Below, piece after piece: positions 32,074-41,303 of a DNA stretch of 64,000 nucleotides. This stretch comes from Bog-473 sp963788585 (GTDB lineage Bacteria; Actinomycetota; Acidimicrobiia; Acidimicrobiales; RAAP-2): contig CAWBHA010000003.1 in the NCBI GenBank assembly GCA_963788585.1, positions 1,116,001 through 1,180,000 on the forward strand. Reading direction: 5' to 3'. Under the pieces are notes generated by a model. It made no database searches. It was given only the letters and a program-made list of their open reading frames with translations, and was not told the origin of the DNA. How positions within the stretch are numbered: the first letter of the stretch is position 1; the number at the start of each line of letters is the position of its first letter. Made by a program: the position numbers and the translations under genes.

Positions 32074-32317
32074 CGTCTTCTCGCCCCCTCGTTGGCGACA
32101 TGTTCAGTGTCGCACCGCCTTCTCGGCCTCGTCGTAGCATCCCCCTGAAGGCACCGTGACGGAGTGAGAGAAGTATGCGAAAAGGATCGGCCTTCTGCCG
32201 GGCCGACTTAACCACTGGTCCGATCCGTTCGGGAGAATCGCACTGCAATCCCCGATTTTGGCGTTCCCGTCGATACACGGCGCCCGATGACCGTGCAGGA
32301 GGGCGGCGACCCGTGGG
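32074..32317. other. Intergenic region between surface protein and AlkB-like gene
   Basis: 244 bases holding the upstream region of the surface protein gene. No clear promoter hexamers or terminator were identified. Confidence 0.4.
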
Positions 32318-32949
32318 TCAACCGACGCCGTGTCTGAAGACGATGCTCATCCGCGGGCCCGAGGCCTTCACCTTCGGGACGCTGTGCTCGAAGCGGCGCT
32401 GTGTCTGACCGCCGGTGACGAGAAGGTCGCCACGACCGAGCTTGAACGCCCGCGACGTCCCACCCCCCTGCGGCCGCAGCCGGAAGGTGCGGGGCTCACC
32501 GAGCGACACGAGGGCCACGACGGGATCCACGATCTCGGCGGGTATCCGGTCACGGTGCCAGGCGACGCTGTCAGCGCCGTCGCGGTACAGATTGATCCCC
32601 ACCGAGTCGAACCGGACTTCGTAGCGTGCGGACAGCGACGCGCGAGCGTCCTCGATCCACTGGTGTGTGACGCGGTCGGCTCGTCGATCTTTTGCCAGGC
32701 GGTGAGCCGTGGTTCGTCGACCTCCCGGTCGTACATCCGACGACGCCTCTGGTTCCAGGCAACGTCGCGGAGCAGTTCCTCGAAGGCCCGGTCGGAGCCG
32801 GACATCCAGCGCGGGCAGTGGTCCACCCAGGAGTCCGAGTCGAGCTGGGTTCGTTCGAGGCCACGGAAGGAGCCGTCGACAACGGTGCTCTGGTCCGCCC
32901 ACAGCGACGGTTGCCACAGGACGGCTGGTGCGCTCGGGGAACCGCTCAC
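32318..32949 (-). CDS. AlkB-like 2-oxoglutarate/Fe(II) dioxygenase
   Basis: Predicted oxidative demethylase of alkylated nucleic acids. The C-terminal two-thirds (frame from about 32,690 down) shows the double-stranded beta-helix motifs: iron ligands in WHRDR (HxD) and the distal His in RRFEHSVPK, plus the 2OG-binding Arg region PRMSIVFRHG. The N-terminal part (SLWADQSTVVDGSFRGLERT, WNQRRRRMYDREVDEPRLTAW) lies in another frame. An indel near 32,690 joins the two. GTG 32949 is the likely start. It lies 44 bases downstream of the ABC permease stop on the same strand. Confidence 0.75.
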
Positions 32950-32993
32950 ACTGACCGTTGTACCGGGAGCGCCCGGGCAGCCGAACGAACGGC

Positions 32994-33788
32994 TTATTCC
33001 CCCATCCGGATCCGGGCCCGCAATCCGCTCATGGCAAGACCCATGCCGACTGCGCCAAGACCGGCCAGCGCCGCCAGCCCCTCGAGCAGTGGCCGAACCT
33101 GCCATCCGCCGCTGATCAGCGAGCGGAGTGCGCCGAGGAGGTACGTCACCGGGTTGTACGTCGCGATGGCCGAGAACCATCCCGTGAGCAGAGCCTTGGG
33201 GACGACGGCGTCGGTGAGGAAGAACAGCGGGAAGAAGACGATGAAGCACGCGTTGACCGCCGCGGGACTCCCGGTCCGGAGGGCCACGGCGTACGGGAAG
33301 CCCGTGAAGGCCAGGCCCCAGAGTGCGGAGAACCCCACGAACGTGAGCATTCCCGGCAGGCCCGTCCCGAAGCGCACGCCGACGCCGTAGCCGATGGCGA
33401 GGACCGGGAGACAGAGGAGCATGATCACCGTCACGTCCGCCGCCATGAGACCGAGCAGGAGCGCACTGCGGCGGACGGGAGTGAGACAGAGACGGTCGAA
33501 GTACCCGCCTTGGATGTCGGTCACGAGGGCAGGCGCGCGGGACATGCCTGTCACCGCGAAGGCCACCGCCATCGGCAGCAGGAACGCCTTGTAGTCGAGG
33601 TCCGTCCCGGCCAGACGCTCGAGTGCGCCGAGGTTGACCGTGTAGAAGAACGCCGGCACGAACAGGGCCGGGATCACCGCGGCGGGTTCACGGCGGACCT
33701 GGCGCAGGGCACGGCCGGCCACGAGTCCCAGCTCGCGCACGAACCCCGAGCGGCGGTCCGTCTCGGTCGGTGGACGCAGGCGGGTCAT
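32994..33788 (-). CDS. ABC-2 type transporter permease
   Basis: Membrane subunit of a drug/daunorubicin-like ABC exporter. MTRLRPPTETDRR is followed by six predicted membrane helices, with family blocks such as PALFVPAFFYTVNLG, DIQGGYFDRLCLTPVRR and SAIATYNPVTYLLGALR, the last being the typical ABC-2 signature near the C-terminus. ATG 33788 overlaps the ATPase stop as ATGA once an indel near the end of the ATPase gene is allowed for, so the two are translationally coupled. Confidence 0.9.
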   Translation of the reverse strand: MTRLRPPTETDRRSGFVRELGLVAGRALRQVRREPAAVIPALFVPAFFYTVNLGALERLAGTDLDYKAFLLPMAVAFAVTGMSRAPALVTDIQGGYFDRLCLTPVRRSALLLGLMAADVTVIMLLCLPVLAIGYGVGVRFGTGLPGMLTFVGFSALWGLAFTGFPYAVALRTGSPAAVNACFIVFFPLFFLTDAVVPKALLTGWFSAIATYNPVTYLLGALRSLISGGWQVRPLLEGLAALAGLGAVGMGLAMSGLRARIRMGE

Positions 33789-34760
33789 GCGGCGCCCTCC
33801 TGGACGTCCAGATCGCGATCCCGTCGCGTCGAGGAAGACGTCGTCGAGCGTCGGGGTCCGGAGCGTCAAGCCGCGGATCGTGAGCCCCGTGCGGCCGAGG
33901 AGCTGCGCGATCGGCGCGATGGCCGCCGACCCGTCGGACGTGTTGATGGTCACCTGCGCTCCGTCGGCGTGGACGCCGTCGACGACCGAGAGCGCGGCCA
34001 GCTGGCCGACCGCCGCGGGATCGTGCCCCTCGACCTCGACGATCACGAGATCCTGGCCGCGGGAACGCTTGAGCTCCGTGGGTGACCCCTGTGCGACGAG
34101 GCGGCCACCGGCGAGGATGCCGACGCGATCCGCCAGACCGTCCGCCTCCTCGAGGTACTGCGTGGTCAGGAAGATCGTCATGGACAGCTCGGCGTTGAGG
34201 TGACGGACCTCCGACCAGACGGTGAATCTGCTCTGGGGGTCCAGACCGGTCGTGGGCTCGTCCAGGAACAGCACCTCAGGGCCGTGGACCAGCGAGGCGG
34301 CCAGGTCGAGGCGTCGCTTCATCCCACCCGAATAGGTCTTGATCCGGCGGTCGATGGCGTCACCGATCGCCACGAGATCGAGCACCTCGTCGAGACGCCT
34401 GCGGACCTCCCGCAGTGACAAGCCGTAGAGCCGGCCCTGCAGGAGGAGGAGCTCGCGACCCGTCTGCCCGTCGTCCAGCGCGGCATCCTGGAGCGCGACG
34501 CCGATGCGACGGCGCACCTCGACGGGCTCTTGCGCCACGTCGAGCCCGGCCACCCGCGCCGTGCCCGCGCTCGGCCGCAACAGGGTGCACAGCATCCGCA
34601 CCGCGGTGGACTTCCCGGCCCCGTTCGGGCCGAGGAACCCGTAGATCTCGCCCCGCCCCACGCGCAGGTCGAGGTGGTCCACGGCCAGGCGCTGGTCGTA
34701 GTACCGGGTCAGCCCTGCCGCCTCGATCGCCAGACCGTCCGTGCCCGATGCGTCCCTCAT
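33785..34760 (-). CDS. ABC exporter ATP-binding protein (DrrA-like)
   Basis: Energises the adjacent ABC-2 permease. Walker A is GPNGAGKSTAVRML, the signature is TYSGGMKRRLDLA, Walker B is VLFLDEPTTGLDP, and the switch His position appears as TTQYLEEADGLADR with Gln, as in many DrrA-type ATPases. A C-terminal domain (LRTPTLDDVFLDATG) is typical of drug/antibiotic exporters. An extra base close to the end hides the stop; removing it gives DLDVQEGAA and a TGA overlapping the permease ATG. Divergent from a TetR gene across a palindromic operator, so likely repressed by it. Confidence 0.9.
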
Positions 34761-34783
34761 TGGAATCCCCTTAGGTATTCTAG

Positions 34784-34797
34784 ATACTCTAGAGTAT
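34784..34797. promoter_or_regulatory. Perfect 14-bp palindrome, likely TetR operator
   Basis: ATACTCTAGAGTAT is a perfect inverted repeat centred between the divergent ABC exporter and TetR genes, 24 bases from the ATPase ATG. A related imperfect half-site (TATTCTAGATA) abuts it. Position and symmetry fit autoregulation by the TetR protein. Confidence 0.65.
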
Positions 34798-34823
34798 GCA
34801 ATATGCTGGCTGGTAGCGCAACC

Positions 34824-35456
34824 ATGACGATGGAGCCCCTGACCCAGGTACGTCGGCGGCAGCTGACCCGAGAGCATCTGCTGGACGCCGCGGCCCAGGT
34901 CTTCGCCGAACGGGGCTTCCACGGCGCCACCCTCGACGAGGTGGCGCGCGTCGCCGGCTTCACCAAGGGTGCCGTGTACTCGAATTTCGCGAGCAAGGAC
35001 GATCTGTTCCTGGCGCTCTTCAAGGCCAACTACGAACGGGAGATGGAGGGGTTGGTCTCCATCCTCGGGTCGTCGCGCGTGCCGCCCGGGGACCGGCTCG
35101 CCGACTTCGTCGCCCTGATCCAGAAGGAGAGCGGCCAGACCTCCGCCACCTCGCTCCTCAACCAGGAGTTCTGGCTCTACGCCGCCCGGAACCCCGAAGC
35201 GCGGGCGCGACTGGTGGCCATCGACGAGGAGGCGATCCACGCGCTGGCCGACCTCCTGCAGAGGGAGCGCCGGCACGAAGGGCTCGAGCCGCTGGACGAC
35301 GACGTGCGGGCGGCCCGCGTCATCGAGGTCCTGTTCCGAGGCATCGGGCTCCTCCGGGTCATGCAGCCAGAGGTGGTGGACGACGAGTTTCTCGAGGCGG
35401 CCATCGAGTTCGTCGCCCGGGGCCTCGGTGCCGGCGGCGGTGGCCTGCACCCCTGA
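34824..35456 (+). CDS. TetR-family transcriptional repressor
   Basis: The N-terminal helix-turn-helix is classic: REHLLDAAAQVFAERGFHGATLDEVARVAGFTKGAVYSNFASKDDLF. The first helices (residues about 12-60) bind DNA and the helical C-terminal domain, ending EFVARGLG, would bind a ligand. About 210 residues, as usual. ATG 34803, 34824 and 34830 are all in frame; none has a strong ribosome binding site, and 34824 was chosen. It probably controls the divergent ABC exporter through the palindrome at 34784-34797. Confidence 0.88.
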   Translation: MTMEPLTQVRRRQLTREHLLDAAAQVFAERGFHGATLDEVARVAGFTKGAVYSNFASKDDLFLALFKANYEREMEGLVSILGSSRVPPGDRLADFVALIQKESGQTSATSLLNQEFWLYAARNPEARARLVAIDEEAIHALADLLQRERRHEGLEPLDDDVRAARVIEVLFRGIGLLRVMQPEVVDDEFLEAAIEFVARGLGAGGGGLHP

Positions 35457-35482
35457 CACGCGGAAGGCCGGAGCGAAACCGC

Positions 35483-36391
35483 TCAGCGCACGAGCGCGGC
35501 CACCACGAGCCCGACCGGCGCGAGGAGCCATCCCCAGCGCACGGCAGCCACCACGACCTCGGAGCGATAGCCGTAGAGCACGGCCAGCTGGATGGGCTGG
35601 AACGACGGCGCGCCCAGCCCGCTGAGCACCGCCACCACGGCCAGCGGGGTCGACGACGCCAGCCCCGCAGCGACCGCCACCACCAGGTAGTAGGCCACCC
35701 GCACCGCGGCGAGCCAGGTCCATCGGCGCAGCGCGTGCTCGGAGCGGGGCACGCCGAGGTTGTGGGGGTGGATGACCGACCCGCTGAAGAGGGCGGCGCC
35801 GGAGAACGCCAGCAGCGGTCCGGCCAGCGTCAACACGTCGGCCGTCCAGCCCGGGGCGGGACCGATCGCGTGGAGTGCCAGCCCGACCCCCGAGGCGAGG
35901 ATCGGCGACTGATCGACCCAGGTGGTGGAGCGCCGCTGGCGGATGGGCGCGTCACGGCGCATCAGGTGGACGCACACGCCCCCCCACGCCGTCGTGATGA
36001 CGTTGGCCAGGACGGCGATCATGGCTCCGGCGGAGCCGGCGAACGCCGTGGCGGCGGGGACGACCCAGAACCCGCTGTTGGGGCTCACCGCCCAGGCCTC
36101 GAGCGAGCCCTCCCCGGCGCTGCGGCGTCCCCGCGTGGCCAGGGCCAGGCCGAGCATGAGCCAGAGCCCCGCGGCCAGGGCGAGCGGGCCGAGCAGCTCC
36201 CCGATCGAGGTCAGACGCCACGCCGCGACGAGCGAGAGGGTGGCCGACGTGACCAGGATCTGCACGCGCAGCACCACCGGCCAGATCCGCTGCACCCGCG
36301 TCCCGCCTCGCGCCGCGCCCCAGCCCAGCACCCCACCCAGCAGGAAGCAGACCAGGCTGAGCACGCCCAGATTGTGCCCTGCCCGACCCAC
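35483..36391 (-). CDS. AEC (auxin efflux carrier)-like membrane transporter
   Basis: About 302 residues with eight to ten hydrophobic helices. The central SPNSGFWVVPAATAFAG followed by AVLANVITTAWGG resembles the conserved N-terminal-bundle loop of AEC/BART permeases, and the second half (GPLLAFSGAALFSGSVI, VLSGLGAPSFQPIQLAVLY) repeats the arrangement. The substrate is unknown; family members export organic acids or auxin-like anions. Convergent with tetR. Moderate confidence on the family, high on membrane location. Confidence 0.65.
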   Translation of the reverse strand: MGRAGHNLGVLSLVCFLLGGVLGWGAARGGTRVQRIWPVVLRVQILVTSATLSLVAAWRLTSIGELLGPLALAAGLWLMLGLALATRGRRSAGEGSLEAWAVSPNSGFWVVPAATAFAGSAGAMIAVLANVITTAWGGVCVHLMRRDAPIRQRRSTTWVDQSPILASGVGLALHAIGPAPGWTADVLTLAGPLLAFSGAALFSGSVIHPHNLGVPRSEHALRRWTWLAAVRVAYYLVVAVAAGLASSTPLAVVAVLSGLGAPSFQPIQLAVLYGYRSEVVVAAVRWGWLLAPVGLVVAALVR

Positions 36392-36438
36392 CGCCCGGGC
36401 CGAAGTGACCCGCAGTGGCAGAGGATAAGGTGCCGCGA

Positions 36439-37098
36439 ATGCACACTCAAGGGATTCGTGAGGTGCTAGCGGAGGCGATTGTCGGGCGTCACTTGCTTGC
36501 GCACCCCTTTTACCGTCGTTGGGAAGTCGGGAGCCTCTCCGAAGGTGAGCTCGCGGCCTACGCGGAGCAGTACCGGCATATCGAGCGCGAGCTGCCGGTC
36601 ACGCTCGCGACGATCGCGGCAGCGTTACCTGAAGGACGCGCGCGCGAGCTCGTCGAAGCAAATCTCGCCGACGAGCTCGGTTCGCCCGAGCCGCACGCCG
36701 AGCTCTTCGAGTCCTTCGCCGATGCGGCCGGGGCCGCGCCGGATGCCCGCGCCACGCCGTCGACGGCTGCGCTCTTGGCCGTGGTCCGCACGACCGCGTC
36801 GCACGACCCCGCCGCCGCGCTCGCGATGGTGGCGGCCTACGAGATCCAAGCGGCCGACATCGCCGCCTCGAAGTCCGACGGCCTGCGCACCCACTACGGG
36901 TTCGATGCGGAGGGCACCCGCTTCTGGGACGTGCACCGCACGCAGGAGACCGAACACGCGGGGTGGTCGATGGAGGCGCTCGCCGAGCTCGGGGCAGACC
37001 CCGACGTGGTCCAGGCCGCCGCCATCGTCTCGGCCGACTCGTGGTGGCTGTTCCTCAGTGAGCGCGAGGAGCTCGCGCCCGCCGCCGCCCCTTGCTGA
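36439..37098 (+). CDS. PqqC/TenA-like heme-oxygenase-fold protein
   Basis: An all-helical protein of about 220 residues. Segments LLAHPFYRRWEVGSLSEGELAAYAEQYRHIERELP and NLADELGSPEPHAELF resemble iron-containing PqqC/CADD/TenA-type oxidases. Candidate metal-binding residues are in HIERE, DELG and ETEHAGW, though these were not aligned. The biochemical role is not fixed by sequence: thiamin salvage, cofactor synthesis and self-sacrificing oxygenase roles all exist in the superfamily. ATG 36439 is preferred over GTG 36415. It ends six bases before murD2 on the opposite strand. Confidence 0.65.
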   Translation: MHTQGIREVLAEAIVGRHLLAHPFYRRWEVGSLSEGELAAYAEQYRHIERELPVTLATIAAALPEGRARELVEANLADELGSPEPHAELFESFADAAGAAPDARATPSTAALLAVVRTTASHDPAAALAMVAAYEIQAADIAASKSDGLRTHYGFDAEGTRFWDVHRTQETEHAGWSMEALAELGADPDVVQAAAIVSADSWWLFLSEREELAPAAAPC

Positions 37099-37104
37099 GC
37101 GGTC

Positions 37105-38431
37105 TCAGCTGAGCGTCCCGCACCGGGCCGCCGCCGCGGCGAAGGCCCCGGCGCGGGCGCGGTAGTCGTCGAAGCGCCCGAAGCTGGGCGCGGCGGGCGA
37201 GAGCAGCACCACGCTCCCCGGTCCGGCCCACGCATACGCCGCTTCGACCGCGTCGTCCAGGCTGGCCGCGTCGATCACCTCGACGCGGTCGCCGGCGTTT
37301 CGGACCGCCGCGCCGATGCGCGGCCCGTTGTCGGGCATGGTGACCACGACCGTCGGGGCCGTCCGGGTCGCGACGCTCTCGCCCAGCGGTCCGTAGTCGA
37401 CCCCGCGATCGTGTCCGCCGACGAGCAACGCGACGGGCCGGTCGGCGAACGCCTCCAGCGCAGCCTGCGTCGGTAACACGTTCGTCGCCAGGCTGTCGTC
37501 GACGAACTCGACGCCCGCGGACCGACCCGAGCGAGCAGAAGCGGCTGGGCAGCCCGCCGAAGCCTTCGGCCGCCTCGGCCAGCTGCGCAGGGTCCGACGC
37601 GGCAGGGATGCCGAGGCCGGCGAGCACCGCTCGGGCGACCGACGCATTGCGCGCGTTGTGCGGGCCTCGGAGCCCGAGCCGCGCGGACCAGGCCGTGTCC
37701 CGCGCCACGTCGGAGTCGCTGACCCAGCGCAGATGCGGTCCGAGTCGCCCGGCCTGGGCCCGCAACTCGGCGTCGGACCCGTCGGCGAGCGCGAGGCTCA
37801 CGCCGGGCTTGGTGCACAGCGAGAGCTTGTCGGCGTAGTAACGCTCCACGGTGCCGTGCCAGTCGAGATGGTCCGGGAACAGCGAGGTGACCGCGACGAC
37901 CCGCGGCGCCGTGGTCAGGTCAGGGACCTGGAAGCTCGACGTCTCGACGACCCAGTAGTCGGGCGCCGGCTCGGGAGAGGTGTCCCACGGCGGGTGGCCG
38001 ATGTTGCCGCCCGCTCGAGCCCGGTAGCCGAGCCGCTCGAGCAGGTGCACGGCCAATGCGGTCGTCGTGCTCTTGCCCTTCGTCCCCGTGACGCACGCGA
38101 CGCGGGCCGGATCGGCCTCCTCCATGAACAGGCCGAGACCACCGCACACCGCGACGCCCGAGGACTCCAGCCGCGCCACCTCGGGCCGGTACCGGCTGAT
38201 GCCGGGGCTCTTCACCACGACGTCGCATCGGAGGAGCGCGTCGAGACCGCCGGACGCGGTGGCCAGGACCTCGAGCCCGTCGCTGCGCGGCTCGGCGGGC
38301 GCGTCGTCGACCAGGACGGGGAGGCGTCCCATGGCCTGCAGGCGACGCAGGCTGGCCCGTCCCTCGACGCCCAGTCCCCAGACGCCGACCGACGCGTCAG
38401 CGAGCGCGGACCAGGAGATCGGCGGGGGCAT
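37105..38431 (-). CDS. murD2: UDP-MurNAc-L-Ala--L-glutamate ligase, MurD2 type
   Basis: Cytoplasmic Mur ligase that adds glutamate to UDP-MurNAc-L-Ala. VGVWGLGVEGRASLRRL opens the N-terminal domain, the ATP loop is VTGTKGKSTTTALA, and the central motifs SLFPDHLDWHGTVERYYADKL and GLRGPHNARNA are typical. The C-terminal domain from VEFVDDSLATNVLPTQAALEAF is in a second frame because of one extra base near 37,520. It overlaps the end of an evident murL, and the MurD2/MurL pair is known (Xanthomonas and some actinobacteria) to add L-Glu and then epimerise it. The MurD2 assignment therefore rests on context; a classical D-Glu-specific MurD cannot be excluded by eye. Confidence 0.8.
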
Positions 38432-39783
38432 AGCGCTCGGGGATGCGGTCGGGGCCACGCGGTGCGAGCAGCGCGCCGGCGTCGGGTTCGGATTCTGGCG
38501 CCTCGGCCGCCACTGCGGCCGCGAGACGCCCGAGGAGCTCGGCGTGGACCCGATCGGTGCGCCGCGCCGCGAGGACGACGGCGGCCCGGCACTCGCCGAT
38601 GTCGCCGACGCACTCGAACGGCTTGGGGTCGGCGCTCAGCCCGAGGAGGACGCGGAACCGCTCCTCGTTGTCGGGGTCCTCCAGGGGTTCGGCACCGGCG
38701 AACACCGCGGCGAGGTCGTCGCGTGCCAGGAACGGGGCGAGCACGAGGTCGATGAAGCAGCACTTGTCGCAGCGACCGCACCATCGGTCGAGGCGTTGCG
38801 CCGCGTCCTGGGCGAAGGCGCGGTTGCAGCTCCGGAAGACCCCGTGGTAGCGGGTCAGCCCGGCGAACCGCGCGGCGACCCAGAGCTCGGTGCGCGGACG
38901 AAGATAGGAGAAGACGGACAAGGCCCGGTCCCAATGCGGCTCCGACGATGTCGCCGAAGCTCCGCTCGAAGGACTCGCCCTTCGACCACTGGTGGTTCAC
39001 GACCACCTCGCCGGCGACCAGGGTGGGGACGGACGCCGACCACTCGTTGGAGAGCACGACGGCGTCGCGCCCCTCGAGCACCGCGGCCACGACGGCGGCC
39101 GCGGTGACGACCGCGGTGACCGGGACGTGCCCGTTCAGGAAGCCCATCTCGACGGACCGGCGCACCAGCGGATCGATCCGGCGCCCGACGCGCCGCACCG
39201 GCAGACCAGAGACGGCGGCCGCCTCCTCGATGGCGGCGAAGCGGTCGTCGAGCGGATGGACGACGCAGAGCGCCGCGTCGGGGTGGTCGCCGGCGAGCGC
39301 CTCGACGGTCACGATCGAGTCGATGCCGCCGCCGAAGGGGATCAGCGGGCGGCCGGGCGAGGGATCGTAGGGAGCGACCGATCCGGCGCCCGCGTCGGGG
39401 CCGTGCACCTCGAGGCCGCGCAGGTCGAGCCCGTTGCGATAGGCGAATTCGCCGAGGCCGTTGACGTAGTAGTCGACCAGAAAGGCGCGCTCCCGCTCCG
39501 TCGTGGCGAGGTCCCCCAGGTCGATGCGGCGCGGCGGCGGTCGTCTTGTAATACGAGACGCCGGCCACCAGGTAGAGGAGGCGGACAGCGGCGCGCGACC
39601 GCCGGGTCGTCCCAGTCGCCTCCCGGCTCGAACGGTGAATTGCTCGGTGAAGGTGTGCCCGCCCGTCGCGTAACGGCAGCTGACCGTGGAGGTGGCCGGG
39701 TCGACGGCATACCCGTCGTAGCGGAAGGTGTCGTGCGGGGAGGTCACAGGGAAAGGGTGGGTCGTCCCGTCCGGGACCCACAC
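38397..39783 (-). CDS. murL: MurL, UDP-MurNAc-L-Ala-L-Glu epimerase
   Basis: Converts the terminal L-Glu of UDP-MurNAc-L-Ala-L-Glu to D-Glu in an ATP-dependent way. Family blocks are visible: PFGGGIDSIVTVEAL (PP-loop-like), VVHPLDDRFAAIEEAA, VVLSNEWSASVPTL, NHQWSKGESFERSF and the cysteine cluster RWCGRCDKCCFIDLV. Frame changes occur near 39,630, 39,590 and 39,540 in the N-terminal part and near 38,920, so the restored reading passes through EPGGDWDDPAVARR and LLYLVAGVSYYKT. Its 3' end overlaps murD2 by about 35 bases, giving a tight operon with the PgeF-like gene upstream. Confidence 0.85.
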
Positions 39784-39812
39784 ATGCTACGGCGCTGCTC
39801 GTGGTGGACCGG

Positions 39813-40621
39813 TCAGTCGAGCAGGCGGGCGAACAGGGCGAAACGGCCGCAGGGGCGTCGGGCGCGGTCGCTGAAGAAGGCGTCGTCGTCGGTGGTGACG
39901 CCGCTGTCGTCGACGTGCGCCGTCGGCCGACACCGGCGGCGCGGAGCTGTTGCCGGTTGGCGGCCACGAGGTCGACGAGCCAATGGCCCGGCGCCGTCGG
40001 CCCGCGCCACCCCGGTGTCGAGCACGTCGGGGACGTGCCGCGCTGCGCGAGCGCACGTCGGCACCTCGTCGCCGACCTGATAGCGCCCCGGCGCGACGGC
40101 CGGCCCGATGAAGGCGCGCACCCGCTCGGCCCGGGCCCCGTGCGCCTCCATGGCGCCCAGCGCGGCGGCCACCGCCCCGCCGGCGGTGCCGCGCCATCCG
40201 GCATGCACGGCGGCGAGGACGTGGGCTGCCGGGTCGACGAGGGCGAGCGGGACGCAGTCGGCCACCAGGATGGCCAGCGTGACGCCGGACGAGGTGGTCA
40301 CGAGGATGTCGGTGTCCGGCAGCGCGTCGTCCTCGGCGCGGGTGCCGCGTCCCGCGTCGTCGGGGCCGACGATCGCGGCCGCTCGTGCCGTGGACCTGGC
40401 GCGCGAAGACCAACGTGTCGAGCCCGACGCCGAAGGCGGCCGCCGCACGGGCCCGGTTCGTGACGACGGCCTCGGGCGCGTCGCCCACGTGGAGCCCGAG
40501 GTTGAGCGTGTCGTACGGGGGCGCCGACACGCCGTGGTGCCGGGTCGTCACGGCCACCGCCGCGCCCGGCGTCGGCCGCCCGCGGCCAGGGCAGGAGCGA
40601 GACCGCCGGCGCGTCGGGCAC
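39813..40621 (-). CDS. pgeF: Laccase-domain (PgeF/YfiH family) protein
   Basis: Multicopper-polyphenol-oxidase-fold protein. Typical blocks are VTTRHHGVSAPPYDTLNLGLHVGD, VFARQVHG, the metal-site segment VADCVPLALVDP and AAVHAGWRGTAGG. E. coli YfiH is linked to correct L-Ala at stem position 1, and other homologues are purine nucleoside phosphorylases. Here it sits 29 bases upstream of murL, which favours a peptidoglycan-precursor editing role. Indels near 40,580, 40,380 and within the C-terminal part disturb the frame, and the start (GTG 40621) is approximate. Confidence 0.75.
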
Positions 40622-40685
40622 GGGCAGCGGACCATATCGAGCCCGGGTGGCGGAGCCGCCGGGTCCGCGGCCCCCGCCGCCGGCG

Positions 40686-41144
40686 CTACGAGGCCTCGCT
40701 CTCGTCCCACACGGTGGTCGGCACGACCGCGAGCAGGGGGCGCCCGCGTCCCCGGCGCGCCCGCTCGGCGGCGCGCTGGAGGTCCGCGAAGCCGTAGAGC
40801 TCAGAGGTGTCCGCATCCCGGATCGGTCTCGGGCTGGACGCGGCCGGCGCGGCTCATGGACGCCGAGCACGGCGGCGAGGGACTGCCCGGCATCGAGGGC
40901 GTCGAGGAGGGTGCGGAGCGATTCCAGGGAGAAGCCCCGCTCCTGCAGCCTCAGGATCGGCCCGCAGGCGATCGAGATGGGCCGCCCCGTAGACGCCGGT
41001 GCGCCCCCGCAGCGCGGGGTGGGGAAGGAGCCCGAGCGTCTGGAACGATCGGATGCGCCGGCTGGTGGTCCCGGCGGCGGCCGCCAGCTCGTCGATGGTC
41101 AGCGCCGGCGCCTCGAGCGTGTCCCCGGGCCGGTCGGTTGCCAC
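40686..41144 (-). CDS. MerR-family transcriptional regulator
   Basis: The helix-turn-helix N-terminus reads LTIDELAAAAGTTSRRIRSFQTLGLLPHPALRGRTGVYGAAHLDRL, the MerR pattern, followed after an indel near 41,010-40,990 by LRLQERGFSLESLRTLLDAL. A second frame change gives the C-terminus DTSELYGFADLQRAAERARRG and a TAG at 40688-40686. No effector-binding cysteines are seen. The GTG start at 41144 overlaps a palindrome, so autoregulation is likely. It is divergent from the MaoC gene and upstream of pgeF-murL-murD2 on the same strand. Confidence 0.7.
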
Positions 41145-41173
41145 TTGACAAGTGTAACAGATATCTATGTAAC
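41142..41173. promoter_or_regulatory. Palindrome and promoter between MerR and MaoC genes
   Basis: CACTTGACAAGTG (41142-41154) is a perfect 13-base inverted repeat containing a TTGACA -35 for the rightward gene. TGTAAC follows at a 17-base spacing (41168-41173). The heptamer TGTAACA occurs twice in this stretch. The palindrome overlaps the MerR start codon. Good candidate for the MerR operator. Confidence 0.5.
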
Positions 41174-41303
41174 ATGAAATGCTGTCGATCTTGAGTCCGG
41201 CGCGGCGAGGGAAGATCGGCATCGCGAGAACGGCGAGAACCAAGAACCCCAAGCGACCCGACGCACAAGAACCGCAGAAATGAAAAAAGAAAGAGGTACG
41301 GCG

